DNA of 56,198 bases, taken from assembly GCA_019307945.1 (NCBI GenBank), contig JAFDIS010000014.1:1-56198 (forward strand), written 5' to 3'. Made by a program: the position numbers and the translations under genes. Position 1 is the first letter of the stretch. Each line of letters begins with the position of its first letter. This stretch comes from Deltaproteobacteria bacterium. GTDB lineage: Bacteria; Desulfobacterota; DSM-4660; Desulfatiglandales; Desulfatiglandaceae. Shown here one piece after another: positions 1 to 8,963 of the stretch. The notes beneath the pieces are model-generated. The model worked only from the letters and a program-made list of their open reading frames with translations, did not search any database and was not told where the DNA came from.

Positions 1-353
1 ACACCGTTCTCATCGGGCAGCGGATGGCCGGCTTCGGTGATATGCGTCACGCGCAGATCCTCCGTGAAACCGTACTTGACGTTTATCATCCCCTCGCTGA
101 GGCGCTCCCCGAATATTTCCTCCACGGCCCGGGCCATCGGCGCCGTGGCCTTGCCTCCGCCCACCACGAGCACTCGATCGAAAAGAGAGAGGTCCAGTGT
201 CTCCGACTCCCCTTTCTCCGGTCCCAGGAAGAGCAGCCCTCCCTCGATTCGAACAAACCGCTTGACCGCTTCATAGGGGTCCACGGCCCGAAGGGAGGCC
301 CGAAAAATCTTTTCCGCCTCGTGTCGCATCTCTTTCAGCAAGGGCGTTTCCAC
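1..353 (-). CDS. Glycerate 2-kinase, MOFRL/GckA family (cut by window edge)
   Basis: Only the N-terminal ~117 residues lie in the window; the rest runs off the left edge. The start is a GTG at 353 with an AAGGAG-type ribosome site about 8 bases upstream. The translation has a helical opening (ETPLLKEMRHEAEKIFRASL), then a Rossmann-like strand with VVGGGKATAPMARAVE, then TEAGHPLPDENG. All three are typical of DUF4147/MOFRL glycerate kinases, which phosphorylate glycerate with ATP in the cytoplasm and feed 2-phosphoglycerate into glycolysis or serine-cycle metabolism. The C-terminal MOFRL domain is not visible. It is divergent from the DUF3786 gene across a 288-bp region with no promoter I would defend. 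Confidence 0.82.
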   Translation of the reverse strand, partial: METPLLKEMRHEAEKIFRASLRAVDPYEAVKRFVRIEGGLLFLGPEKGESETLDLSLFDRVLVVGGGKATAPMARAVEEIFGERLSEGMINVKYGFTEDLRVTHITEAGHPLPDENG

Positions 354-641
354 GGTTTATTCTCCTTTCTTTCTCCCCCGGATCTTCAAGGGTCCTATCG
401 CGCCCCGAGAAGGCACCGATTATAGACGAGAGAAAAACGGCTGTCCAACGCAAAGCCCGGAATTTCTCCTCCTTTGCAGGAGCCAGGGTGCCGCCCCCCA
501 GCCCCCCGGCGGAGGAAAGCCGGTCGCTTTTCGCCTTGACCCGGGCCCAACCCGTCGATATATCCTTTTCTCCATTACGTGTACGTGGGAGCGGGCCGAT
601 TTGTGGGGAGATGGAGGCCCGGCGCTGTGGAGGAGGACGAC

Positions 642-1241
642 ATGGCCACGAACTACGAGACAATCATCCGGGAAAACCTGACACGCCTTTTCGATGATCC
701 CCCCGTAGACCTTGCCGAGCGCATGGGGGCGCAAAGAGCCGGGAACAGCTATCGCCTGCGGGCCTTCGGCGAGGACTGTTCCCTCTCACCCGAGGGAATT
801 CGGTTTTCGGGCAACCCCGCAACGGGCCCGCGGGGGCTCCTGGTCTCCCTTTATGCGCTTAATGCGGGATCGGAACCAATGAAAACCGTTCCTTTTCGAT
901 CTTTCAGGGAATTACCCGGCAGCATGCCCTACCAGGGGGCCTTCACGAGCCACACGGAACGAGTGCTTGTACCCCAAGTGCAGGCAATCCGGGAGCATAT
1001 CCCCCGGATCAACCAGGCCCTGGACGCACCGGAAGGGAGGGTGGAAGAAGGGGATTTCTCGCTATTACTACAGCCCCTACCCAAAATCGCCCTCCTCTAC
1101 ATTTTTTATCTGCCGGACGAGGAATTCCCCGCCTCCGCCACATGTCTCTTTTCGGCCAACGCCCTCGACTTCATGCCCCTGGATGGGCTGGCCGACGTTG
1201 GCGAATACACCTCCCGCGCCATCCTGCGTCTCATCCGTTAA
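642..1241 (+). CDS. DUF3786 domain protein
   Basis: A 199-residue cytoplasmic protein with no signal peptide or membrane segment. The ATG at 642 is chosen because GGAGGAGG lies just upstream. Features include RLFDDPPVDLAERMGA near the N-terminus, FRELPGSMPYQGAF in the middle, and a PLPKIALLYIFYLPDEEFPA segment followed by FSANALDFMP. I recognise this as the DUF3786 pattern, common in anaerobic Desulfobacterota and clostridia. Its function is unknown; a link to corrinoid or tetrapyrrole enzymes has been suggested for some members, but nothing here tests that. It has no obvious operon partner. Confidence 0.75.
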   Translation: MATNYETIIRENLTRLFDDPPVDLAERMGAQRAGNSYRLRAFGEDCSLSPEGIRFSGNPATGPRGLLVSLYALNAGSEPMKTVPFRSFRELPGSMPYQGAFTSHTERVLVPQVQAIREHIPRINQALDAPEGRVEEGDFSLLLQPLPKIALLYIFYLPDEEFPASATCLFSANALDFMPLDGLADVGEYTSRAILRLIR

Positions 1242-1294
1242 CAGGTCCAACTCACAAGCATCCCGGGTGTTGGAGGCAGAGGTGTGCCTCATGC

Positions 1295-1323
1295 TTGACC
1301 GAAGCCCTGTTTTCCCCTACGGT
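1295..1323 (+). promoter_or_regulatory. Candidate sigma-70 promoter for the WbqC-like gene
   Basis: TTGACC at 1295-1300, a 17-base spacer, and TACGGT at 1318-1323. The downstream ATG is at 1332, only 8 bases after the -10 box, and no Shine-Dalgarno sequence precedes it. If this promoter is real the transcript would be essentially leaderless. A 6-bp dyad (GAGGCA/TGCCTC, 1273-1290) just upstream may end the DUF3786 transcript. Confidence 0.4.
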
Positions 1324-1331
1324 ACTCGCTT

Positions 1332-2042
1332 ATGAAAGTCGTTTCCATAAACCAGCCCTATTTCGCTCCCTACCCCGGGTTTTTCCAGAAGGCCCTGCGC
1401 TCTGACGTCTTCGTCCTCCTGGACACGGTCCAGTTCCCCAGGGGGACCACGTGGCTCAGCAGGAATCGATTCAAGAACGACCAGGGGACTCTCTGGCTGA
1501 GCGTCCCGGTCTGGAAGAAGGGGCGGGGACTCCAGCAGATCCGGGAAGTGGAAATCTGTTACGAAGGAAGATGGCCCAGAAAACACCTGGCGAGCCTGAA
1601 GACGGCCTACGCGCGAGCCCCCTTCCTGGAAGATCACCTGGAATTCCTCGAGACCCTCTTGGGTGCAAGGTACGAAACTCTCCTGGAGTTTAACCTGAGG
1701 CTCCTGGGCTACCTGCTCGACACCCTGAAAATCTCCGTTGAAGTGGTGTTGCTTTCCGACCTGGACATTTCCCTGGCTGAACCCGACCTCTCCCTGGAGG
1801 TGTGCAGGCGGATGGGGGCCACCAGGTTCCTGGCCCAGGCCGCTGCGCGAAAGTACATCCACCCGCCGGGCGTCTTCGAACGCTCGGGCATACAGGTGGT
1901 CTTTTTCAACCCCTCGCGCTGTGTGTATCCCCAGTTGTGGGGGAATTTTCTACCCAATCTCTCGGTCCTGGATCTTCTCTTCAACTGCGGCCCCGCGGCC
2001 CGGGCGGTCCTGGAAAGAGGCATGGACAGGGGTGGGACATGA
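1332..2042 (+). CDS. WbqC-like family protein
   Basis: 236 residues. The N-terminus MKVVSINQPYFAPYPGFF and the following VFVLLDTVQFPRGTTWLSRN are the hallmark of the WbqC-like family (PF08889 type), which begins with I-x-Q-P-x-Y-x-P-x-x-G-F-F. C-terminal matches include ARKYIHPPGVFERSGI and LSVLDLLFNCGP. The family occurs in O-antigen or glycan clusters and elsewhere, and its biochemical role is not settled. No glycan genes are adjacent here. It ends 10 bp from the convergent ftsH stop. No ribosome site is visible. Confidence 0.85.
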   Translation: MKVVSINQPYFAPYPGFFQKALRSDVFVLLDTVQFPRGTTWLSRNRFKNDQGTLWLSVPVWKKGRGLQQIREVEICYEGRWPRKHLASLKTAYARAPFLEDHLEFLETLLGARYETLLEFNLRLLGYLLDTLKISVEVVLLSDLDISLAEPDLSLEVCRRMGATRFLAQAAARKYIHPPGVFERSGIQVVFFNPSRCVYPQLWGNFLPNLSVLDLLFNCGPAARAVLERGMDRGGT

Positions 2043-2052
2043 CTGGGCCCTG

Positions 2053-3882
2053 TCAGGCCCCGGCCGCCTCCGGTCCTGAAGACCCTGCCGATTCCAGGAG
2101 GGAGAGGAGTTCCTCGCCTTCCATTTTTTCTTTTTCAAGAAGCACGGCGGCGCCTCGGTCCAGGACATCCCTTTTCTCCTCAAGGAGTCTCTTCGCCTTC
2201 TCATACTGGGCGTCGATAATGCGCCGGACTTCCCGGTCAATCAATTCCGCCGTGGCCTCGGAGTACTCCTGCGCCCCCTGGACGCCCGTGTCCAGGAAAC
2301 GAGAGGTCCTCTCCCTGGCGAAGTAGACATGCCCCACCTTTTCGCTCATGCCGTATTCCTTCACCATGCTCCGGGCGATGTCCGTGGCCTTTGCCAGGTC
2401 GTTATGGGCGCCGGTTGAGATGTCATGGAAGACGATCTCTTCGGCGGCCCGACCTCCAAGAAGGGTTGCGATACGATTTTCGAGTTCCGTCTTGTGCATG
2501 AGGAAACGGTCTTCCGTAGGGACCTGCATGGTATACCCCAGGGCCGCAATCCCCCGCGGGATGATGGAGATCTTTCGGACCGGGTCGGTGCCGGGCAAGC
2601 TTAGCGCCACCAGGGCATGGCCCATTTCGTGGTAGGCCACAATCCGTCGCTCTTTTTCGTTGATGAGCCGGTTCTTCTTTTCCAGGCCCGCCATGACCCT
2701 TTCGACGGCCTCTTCGAATTCCTTCATACTCACCCTCTTCTTCCTCCGCCTCACCGCCAGGAGGGCCGCCTCGTTGACAAGGTTGGCCAGGTCCGCACCC
2801 ACCATCCCGGGGGTCATGGCGGCGATCCGTTCCACGTCCAGGTTTTTCACGGTCTTGATCTGCTTCAGATGCACCCTCAAGATCGCCTCCCGGCCCTTCT
2901 TGTCAGGTCGGTCCACCAGGATGTTCCGGTCGAACCGGCCGGGCCTGAGAAGCGCCGGATCCAGAATTTCGGGCCGGTTCGTGGCCGCCATAAGAATGAC
3001 GCCCACGGTGGGATCGAACCCGTCCATCTCCACCAGGAGTTGATTCAGTGTCTGTTCTCTTTCGTCGTGCCCTCCCAAGGTGCCGAAGCCCCTGGCCTTG
3101 CCCAGGGCATCCAGCTCGTCCACGAAAATGATGCAGGGGGCTTTCTGTTTGGCCTGCACGAAGAGGTCCCTAACCCGAGCTGCGCCCAGCCCCACGAACA
3201 TCTCCACAAACTCGGAACCGCTCATACTGAAAAAAGGCACACCGCTCTCACCCGCCACCGCCTTGGCCAATAGCGTCTTTCCGGTACCGGGAGGTCCCAC
3301 CAACAGCACCCCCTTGGGAAGCTTGCCTCCCAGCTCTGTGAAACGGGAAGGATTTTTCAGGAACTCGACGATTTCCTGAAGTTCCTGCTTCGCCTCGTCC
3401 ACGCCCGCCACGTCGTCAAAGGTGACGTTGAGGTCGTCTTCCATGTAGATTCTTGCCTTGTTTTTGCCAAGGCTCATGAAACCCGGCTGCTGGCCCGTCA
3501 TGCGCTTCATGAAAAAATACCAAACACCCACAAAGAGAAAGATGGGGAAGAGCCATGAAAAAAGGTCCCTCAAGAACGTGGACTCCACCTCCCCTTTGAA
3601 GGTGACGTTGTATTCGTCCAGGAGGCGGGAGATCTCGGGATCCACACGAACGGTCCTGAAAAGCTTACCCTTGCCCCCCTTCTCCCCGTCCACGAGCCTG
3701 CCCTGGATCTGGTTGGTGCCGATAGCCACCTCGGCGACCTTTCCCTGTTTGACCAGGTGCAAGAACCGACTGTAAGGGATCACTTCCACGGCCAGGACGG
3801 CTACAAGGTAGTTGTGGATGATCAGGACCACCCAAACACCCAGCAGTACATACCAGATGGAGAACTTGTGATGCTTTTCCAT
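2053..3882 (-). CDS. ftsH: ATP-dependent zinc metalloprotease FtsH
   Basis: 609 residues from the ATG at 3882, preceded by AAGGAG. A longer frame upstream lacks a start signal and was not used. Membrane segments lie at about residues 10-30 and 107-124 around a short periplasmic domain. The AAA+ core has Walker A GPPGTGKT at 196-203, Walker B IIFVDE at 251-256, a pore loop around [14 protein letters not shown] and [12 protein letters not shown]. The zinc protease motif HEMGH is at 418-422, and AHNDL carries the third ligand. It degrades misfolded or regulatory inner-membrane and cytoplasmic proteins. The Walker B tail reads LDALGKARG where the classical housekeeping form reads IDAVGR. This suggests the second FtsH subtype seen in organisms with several copies. 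Confidence 0.96.
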   Translation of the reverse strand: MEKHHKFSIWYVLLGVWVVLIIHNYLVAVLAVEVIPYSRFLHLVKQGKVAEVAIGTNQIQGRLVDGEKGGKGKLFRTVRVDPEISRLLDEYNVTFKGEVESTFLRDLFSWLFPIFLFVGVWYFFMKRMTGQQPGFMSLGKNKARIYMEDDLNVTFDDVAGVDEAKQELQEIVEFLKNPSRFTELGGKLPKGVLLVGPPGTGKTLLAKAVAGESGVPFFSMSGSEFVEMFVGLGAARVRDLFVQAKQKAPCIIFVDELDALGKARGFGTLGGHDEREQTLNQLLVEMDGFDPTVGVILMAATNRPEILDPALLRPGRFDRNILVDRPDKKGREAILRVHLKQIKTVKNLDVERIAAMTPGMVGADLANLVNEAALLAVRRRKKRVSMKEFEEAVERVMAGLEKKNRLINEKERRIVAYHEMGHALVALSLPGTDPVRKISIIPRGIAALGYTMQVPTEDRFLMHKTELENRIATLLGGRAAEEIVFHDISTGAHNDLAKATDIARSMVKEYGMSEKVGHVYFARERTSRFLDTGVQGAQEYSEATAELIDREVRRIIDAQYEKAKRLLEEKRDVLDRGAAVLLEKEKMEGEELLSLLESAGSSGPEAAGA

Positions 3883-4081
3883 GTGTCTCTCTTCTCCTTC
3901 CCCGGGCCTCCGGCGGACCCGGAACCGATCTCCATTGACCCGGAATTCACTCCTGTTTCTCCTCAATCTAGATTCGGTGGTCCCGATATGCAAGGCCAAT
4001 GGGAAAAATGCCCGGAGGCGCCATTTCAAAGCGCCGCCCATCTTTCCCGGTCTCGCCCCGGGGCGGCCCGGCCGGAATCCC

Positions 4082-4110
4082 TTGAAAACAGAGGGTTCGT
4101 GGTCTAAGGT
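4082..4110 (+). promoter_or_regulatory. Weak candidate promoter for the KamA-like gene
   Basis: TTGAAA at 4082-4087, 17-base spacer, TAAGGT at 4105-4110, 35 bp before the ATG at 4145. It lies in the 262-bp region between divergent ftsH and the aminomutase-like gene. The -10 box matches only three positions of the consensus. Confidence 0.3.
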
Positions 4111-4144
4111 AGGCGGCGTTTGCGCCGGAAGAGGGAACCGTCCC

Positions 4145-5224
4145 ATGAGCAAATGGAAAAAACTACTGGCAGAAAGCGTAACGTCTCCAGGGGATCTGCC
4201 CGGGCATTTGGGCCTTTCTACGGGCGAGCTGGATGAAGTGGTCCGTACCTACCCCATGCGCATCAACCCCTACTTCCTGGGGCTGATCAAGCGGAAGGGA
4301 GATCCCATTTACGCCCAGTGCATTCCCGACACAAGAGAAATCACCGACCCTTCGGGCCTTGAAGATCCCCTGGACGAAGAGGCCCGCTCACCCGTCCCCG
4401 GCCTCACCCACCGGTATCCGGACCGGGTCCTCTTCCTGGTGTCGGGCCGGTGTGCCGTATACTGCCGTTTTTGCAATAGAAAGCGAAAGGTGGGGAAACC
4501 GGGCATGGTGAGCAATACCACCATCGAGGCGGGCCTCCGCTACATTCGTGACCACCACGAAATCCGCGACGTGCTTCTTTCGGGGGGAGATCCCCTGCTC
4601 CTGGAAAACAATGCGCTTAAACGTATCCTTTCCGCCCTTCGAGCCATGCGTCATGTGGAGATCATCCGTATCGGGACTCGGGTACCCTGTACCCTGCCGC
4701 AACGGGTAACCCCGGCCCTCACCGATCTTCTCAAGAAATATCATCCTCTTTACGTTGTGACCCACTTCAACCACCCCCGGGAGATCACGAGGCAGTCCGC
4801 CTCCGCTTGCGAAAGACTCGCCGACGCCGGGATCCCCGTGGGATCGCAGACGGTCCTGTTGAGAGGAATAAACGATCGGGCCCTGACCATCCGTGAACTG
4901 ATGCGGAAACTTCTCACCATCAGGGTGCGTCCCTACTACCTTTTCCAGGCGGACCTGGCCCGGGGCACGGCGCACTTCTGGACTCCCCTGGATACCGGGC
5001 TCCGTGTCCTGGACCAAATTCATGGACACACCTCCGGTCTTTGCGCACCCCATTTTGCCGTGGACCTTCCCGGCGGCGGCGGAAAGGTGCCCATGCTCCC
5101 GGATTACGCGGAAAAAACTGAAAAAGGGCGCTGGATCCTCAGGAACTACCAGGGTAAAAAGACATTATACCCGCCCCCGGAGGCGGAGTGCTTCGGAGAG
5201 GGGCGGCACGCAAAAGGAGAATGA
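4145..5224 (+). CDS. KamA/EpmB-family lysine 2,3-aminomutase-like radical SAM enzyme
   Basis: 359 residues. The radical-SAM cluster motif CAVYCRFC places Cys at 103, 107 and 110. It is followed by DVLLSGGDPLLL (SAM-binding GGDP) and, near the C-terminus, DLPGGGGKVP. K314 in that last motif is the expected pyridoxal-phosphate lysine. The family moves an amino group from C2 to C3 of lysine, either free (KamA) or on elongation factor P (EpmB). No EpmA gene is adjacent, so the substrate cannot be assigned. At 359 residues it is nearer EpmB than the ~416-residue clostridial KamA. Its stop is 1 base before the next start, so it is probably co-transcribed with the beta-CASP hydrolase. Confidence 0.88.
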   Translation: MSKWKKLLAESVTSPGDLPGHLGLSTGELDEVVRTYPMRINPYFLGLIKRKGDPIYAQCIPDTREITDPSGLEDPLDEEARSPVPGLTHRYPDRVLFLVSGRCAVYCRFCNRKRKVGKPGMVSNTTIEAGLRYIRDHHEIRDVLLSGGDPLLLENNALKRILSALRAMRHVEIIRIGTRVPCTLPQRVTPALTDLLKKYHPLYVVTHFNHPREITRQSASACERLADAGIPVGSQTVLLRGINDRALTIRELMRKLLTIRVRPYYLFQADLARGTAHFWTPLDTGLRVLDQIHGHTSGLCAPHFAVDLPGGGGKVPMLPDYAEKTEKGRWILRNYQGKKTLYPPPEAECFGEGRHAKGE

Positions 5225-5225
5225 A

Positions 5226-6836
5226 ATGATCAGAGTCACTTGCCTGGGTGGGGCCGGATCCGTGACCGGATCCTGCTTTCTCGTGGAAAGCCCCGGAGGG
5301 AAAAAAGTCCTCGTGGATTGCGGACTCTTCCAGGGCGGAAAAAATATGGAACAGCGAAACAGGGGCCAGTGGGGTTTCGACCCCGGCGCAGTAGACGTCC
5401 TGTTCCTTACCCACGCCCACATCGATCACAGCGGACGAATCCCCAAGCTGGTCAAGGATGGGTTTCGAGGACGCATCATCACCTCCCCCCCCACGGCCGA
5501 GCTCTGCGGGATCCTACTTCTGGACTCCGCCCACATACAGGAAATGGACGCCGAGTGGCAAACCCGCAAGAACAAGAGAAAGGCCAGGGCCGAAGTTACA
5601 CCCCTTTACATCACGAAAGACGCACAGGCCGCCTTGAAACGTTTCTCACCAGTGGAAAGGGACCATGTCATCGAGATTGAACCGGGGCTCAAGGCCAGGC
5701 TCCGGAACGCCGGGCACATCCTGGGCTCCTCCATCCTGGAGCTCTGGGTGGAAGAAGGTGGCGAACGTCTCAAAGTAGTCTTCTCCGGAGACCTGGGCAA
5801 GAAGAATCAACTGATCGTGAAGGATCCTCACGAGGTCTTTGACGCCGATTACCTGTTTATCGAGTCTACGTACGGGAACCGCAGGCACCGTTCCTTTGAG
5901 GACAGCAAGCAGGAGCTCCTGGAGGCCGTCCGCTTCAGCACCTCCCGCGGTGAGAAGGTCATGATCCCGGCCTTTGCCGTAGAGAGGACCCAGGAGATCC
6001 TCTACATCCTGGGGGAATTTCAGCGGCGGGGGGAACTTCCCGCAATCCCCATATATCTGGACAGCCCCCTGGCCATCAAGGCCACGGAGATCTTCAGGAA
6101 AAACAAGAAGTGCTACGACGAGGAGGCCCGGGCCATCGTGGAGGAGGGGTTCGATCCCTTTGACATGCCCAACCTCCGGTTCACCGAAACCACGCGGGAG
6201 TCCATGGCCATAAACGAGCAGCCCGGCCCGGCGGTGGTGATCGCCGGAAACGGCATGTGCACCGCGGGCAGGATCAAGCACCACCTGAAGCACAACCTGT
6301 GGCGGGAGGGAGCGAGCCTGGTAATCGTGGGTTTCCAGGCACAGGGGACCACCGGCCGCCGGATCGTGGACGGGGCCAGGAGCGTGAGGATCTTTCGCGA
6401 AGAGGTGGCCGTCAGGGCTCGAGTGTTCACCATCGGGGGTTTTTCGGCCCATGCGGACCAGGAGGATCTCCTGGAATGGGTGGGGCATTTCGAGAGCAGG
6501 CCCAGGGTGTTCACCGTGCATGGAGAACAGGAAGCCTGTGAAGCCCTGGCCGAAGCCATACGCGAAAGGCTGGGTTTCGAAACCCGGGTGCCTCGATGGA
6601 AGGAGCGGCTGGTCCTGAGGCCCGAGGCGCCCCATGTCGAAGGGGTCGAAGAGGCCCCTGCCGCCGCCGACCCCCGCACCGAACTTCTCAACCGCATCAT
6701 CGACCTTGAAAACGAGCTTAAGGCCTTGAAAAAGAGGATCAGGGCCGAAGATCTGAAGTCACGCCTTGACGGAGATGAAGATGACAGACTCCGTTATGTC
6801 CGCGAAGAACTGCGCTCCATCCTGTCGGCGTCGTGA
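5226..6836 (+). CDS. MBL-fold beta-CASP RNA-metabolising hydrolase
   Basis: 536 residues, starting one base after the aminomutase stop, with AAAGGAG upstream. The metallo-beta-lactamase core has GGAGSVTGSC at the start, LTHAHIDHSG (zinc motif, residues 62-70), NAGHILGSS and FSGDLGKK. Beta-CASP signatures follow: IESTYGNR, MIPAFAVERTQEIL, YLDSPLA, and late GNGMCTAGR, QGTTGR and GGFSAHADQ. Proteins of this type (YSH1/RNase J relatives) usually cut or trim RNA. The last ~60 residues (TELLNRIIDLENELKALKKR) form a predicted coiled coil beyond the catalytic core, perhaps for oligomerisation. The zinc ligands appear intact. Confidence 0.9.
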   Translation: MIRVTCLGGAGSVTGSCFLVESPGGKKVLVDCGLFQGGKNMEQRNRGQWGFDPGAVDVLFLTHAHIDHSGRIPKLVKDGFRGRIITSPPTAELCGILLLDSAHIQEMDAEWQTRKNKRKARAEVTPLYITKDAQAALKRFSPVERDHVIEIEPGLKARLRNAGHILGSSILELWVEEGGERLKVVFSGDLGKKNQLIVKDPHEVFDADYLFIESTYGNRRHRSFEDSKQELLEAVRFSTSRGEKVMIPAFAVERTQEILYILGEFQRRGELPAIPIYLDSPLAIKATEIFRKNKKCYDEEARAIVEEGFDPFDMPNLRFTETTRESMAINEQPGPAVVIAGNGMCTAGRIKHHLKHNLWREGASLVIVGFQAQGTTGRRIVDGARSVRIFREEVAVRARVFTIGGFSAHADQEDLLEWVGHFESRPRVFTVHGEQEACEALAEAIRERLGFETRVPRWKERLVLRPEAPHVEGVEEAPAAADPRTELLNRIIDLENELKALKKRIRAEDLKSRLDGDEDDRLRYVREELRSILSAS

Positions 6837-6865
6837 ACAGAGACGGAGGCGCAAAGCTGAGGCCG

Positions 6866-6894
6866 GAGTGCTCTTGTCAGGCAAGGGGGCACTC
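6866..6894. other. Stem-loop downstream of the beta-CASP gene
   Basis: GAGTGC (6866-6871) pairs with GCACTC (6889-6894), and inside it CTTG (6873-6876) pairs with CAAG (6882-6885). It is 30 bp past the beta-CASP stop. There is no T-run, so it may be an RNA-stabilising or Rho-type end rather than an intrinsic terminator. Confidence 0.4.
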
Positions 6895-7069
6895 ATGAAG
6901 AGCGGCGCTATTGGGGAAGGCACCTCCTCCAGGAACAAAAGGCGGAATTTTTGCGCGTCACGGCAAGCCGGCACGGGACGGCGACGATCCCCGTCCGTCC
7001 CCACGCGCTCACCGGGCGTTCTCTTGACCCGGCGCGTCCGATCACATGCGTTACAGACTGTTGGGGCCT

Positions 7070-8383
7070 TCAGTACATCAAATTGGGCAGGAAGAGAATG
7101 ATCCGGGGGAAAATCATCAGGATGATGATCCCCACGACCACGGCCAGCAGGAAAGGAAGGATTCCCTTGAAGATGGACTCAAGGGGGATTTCTCCCACCA
7201 CACGTCTTGCCACTCCGAAGACCACGTACACGTTGATGCCCACGGGCGGCGTGATCACCCCCATTTCCGTCACCATGACGATTATGATCCCGAACCAGAT
7301 GGGGTCGTAACCCAGGGCCATGACAACTGGGTAGAAGATGGGCACGGTGAGCGTAACAAAGGCCAGGGCGTCCATGAAACAGCCGCCGAAAAAATAGATC
7401 AGGATAATCACCGCCATCACCAGGTAGGGGGGCAGGTCGAATCCCCCCACCCAGGTGGCGATGTTGAAGGGTATCCTGGTGACTGCCAGAAACTTTCCGA
7501 AGAGCACTGCCCCTGCGATGAGCATCATCACCATGCAGGAGGTCCCCAGGGTTTCATAGAGCGATTTGACGAAACCCTCCCAGCTCAGATTTCTCCGAGC
7601 CACGGAGACTGCCAGCACCCCGAAGGCGCCCACGGCGGCCGCCTCCGTGGGGGTGAAAAGACCCACGAAGAGCCCGCCCATGACCAGGAGAAACACCAGC
7701 AGCGTCTCACCCATACCCAGGAGCGATTTCAGGCGTTCCTTCCAGGGGAAGGACTCGCCCCGGGGGCCCAGCTCGGGCCGCCTGGTGCATATGAGGTATA
7801 TGGATAGGATGAACAGGATAGTGACCAGGATGGCCGGGAAGATCCCCGCCACGAACAGGGCGCCTATTGACTGCTCGGTGAGCACGCCGTAAACGATGAG
7901 CACGACGCTGGGGGGCATGATCATGCCCAGGCCGCCGCCGGAGGCCACGGAACCCGTAGCCAGCTCATCCGCGTAATTGTATCGCTTCATCTCCGGCAGG
8001 CCGACCGTTGCCATTGTGGCCGCTGTCGCGGGACTCGATCCGCACACCGCACCAAAGGCCGTGCAAGCCGTCACCGTTGCCATGGCAAGGCCGCCCCGGG
8101 TGCTTCCCAGGTACTTGTAGCCCGTGTCGTAGAGTCTCGTGCTGATGCCCGCGTTGAATGCCAACTGGCCCATCAATACAAACAGGGGGATGGTGGTAAG
8201 ACCGTAGGATGAGAAGACCTCGTAGATATTCCGGGAGAGAAGGGCCAACCCCCCCTGGGGCGAGATCATGATACTGAACCCCGCGAACCCGATCATGGCC
8301 ATGACGTAGGCCACCGGCATCCTGGACAGAAAGACCAGGATCATGACCAGGATACCGATGATGCCGATGACGGTGGGATTCAT
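7070..8383 (-). CDS. dctM: TRAP transporter large permease DctM
   Basis: 437 residues and very hydrophobic, with about 12 membrane segments throughout. Family signatures include GLTTIPLFVLMGQLAFNAG, TACTAFGAVCGSSPATAATM (the conserved GSSxATAA loop) and MPPSVVLIVYG, plus FTPTEAAAVGAF in the second half and TPPVGINVYVV near the C-terminus. It is the sodium-coupled transport subunit of a tripartite TRAP importer in the inner membrane. Its ATG overlaps the dctQ stop by 4 bases (ATGA). It completes a dctP-dctQ-dctM operon. The substrate is not predictable from this subunit. Confidence 0.95.
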   Translation of the reverse strand: MNPTVIGIIGILVMILVFLSRMPVAYVMAMIGFAGFSIMISPQGGLALLSRNIYEVFSSYGLTTIPLFVLMGQLAFNAGISTRLYDTGYKYLGSTRGGLAMATVTACTAFGAVCGSSPATAATMATVGLPEMKRYNYADELATGSVASGGGLGMIMPPSVVLIVYGVLTEQSIGALFVAGIFPAILVTILFILSIYLICTRRPELGPRGESFPWKERLKSLLGMGETLLVFLLVMGGLFVGLFTPTEAAAVGAFGVLAVSVARRNLSWEGFVKSLYETLGTSCMVMMLIAGAVLFGKFLAVTRIPFNIATWVGGFDLPPYLVMAVIILIYFFGGCFMDALAFVTLTVPIFYPVVMALGYDPIWFGIIIVMVTEMGVITPPVGINVYVVFGVARRVVGEIPLESIFKGILPFLLAVVVGIIILMIFPRIILFLPNLMY

Positions 8384-8865
8384 TTTCTTTTGAGCTTTCC
8401 TAATCGCGAGACGAAATCCTGAAGAATCACCATACTAAAGACGAGCATACAGAAGGCAACTATGTAAATAACAGCGTATTCCGGAAATTCCAGGTTCATG
8501 GACACTTCGCCCGACGCGTGCATGGTCCGTGCATAAAGGGTCATTCTCCAGGTCACGACCGCGAAGAGCAAAAGGCTCAGGAAACTGGTGCACAGAGCGA
8601 TTACCTCCCGGGTCCTGTCGGAAAAAAGCCTCACCACGATCTCCACTCCCACGTGGCCGTCCACCTTGTGGGTGTAAGGAAGCGCCATGGCCACCGCTAT
8701 GGTGGCCATGAATCCCACGAGTTCCACGGATCCGAAGATGGGGTGCTTGAAGAAACGCCCCACAACGTCCACGCAGGTCAGCCCCATCATGCCCACCAGG
8801 CATGCGGCCCCCACGACTTTCATCTTCTCCCCGATCCAGTCCGTCACGGTCCAGAAACGACCCAT
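8380..8865 (-). CDS. dctQ: TRAP transporter small permease DctQ
   Basis: 161 residues from the ATG at 8865, chosen because AAAGGGAG lies 9 bases upstream; a longer in-frame start at 8904 has no such signal. There are four predicted membrane helices, the usual DctQ topology. Matches include FKHPIFGSVELVGFMATIA (the conserved R/K-x-x-x-x-x-x-x-E-L region) and HKVDGHVGVEIVV. It scaffolds DctM and the substrate-loaded DctP. It overlaps dctM by 4 bases and follows dctP by 98 bases. Confidence 0.9.
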   Translation of the reverse strand: MGRFWTVTDWIGEKMKVVGAACLVGMMGLTCVDVVGRFFKHPIFGSVELVGFMATIAVAMALPYTHKVDGHVGVEIVVRLFSDRTREVIALCTSFLSLLLFAVVTWRMTLYARTMHASGEVSMNLEFPEYAVIYIVAFCMLVFSMVILQDFVSRLGKLKRK

Positions 8866-8963
8866 CACCACACTCCCTTTCCCGGGATGAGGCAAAGGTG
8901 GCACCTGCGGCGGGACCGGGCCGAAATCCCTTTCGGGGCCCGTCCCACCACAGGTGTGCCGCT

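Noticed and set aside
5646-6635. 329-codon minus-strand frame opposite the beta-CASP hydrolase
   Set aside because: Shadow of a gene with intact zinc and beta-CASP motifs.
7046-7807. 253-codon His/Asp-rich plus-strand frame resembling a metal-binding protein
   Set aside because: It is antisense to DctM; the His/Asp run arises from reversed Ile/Val/Met codons.
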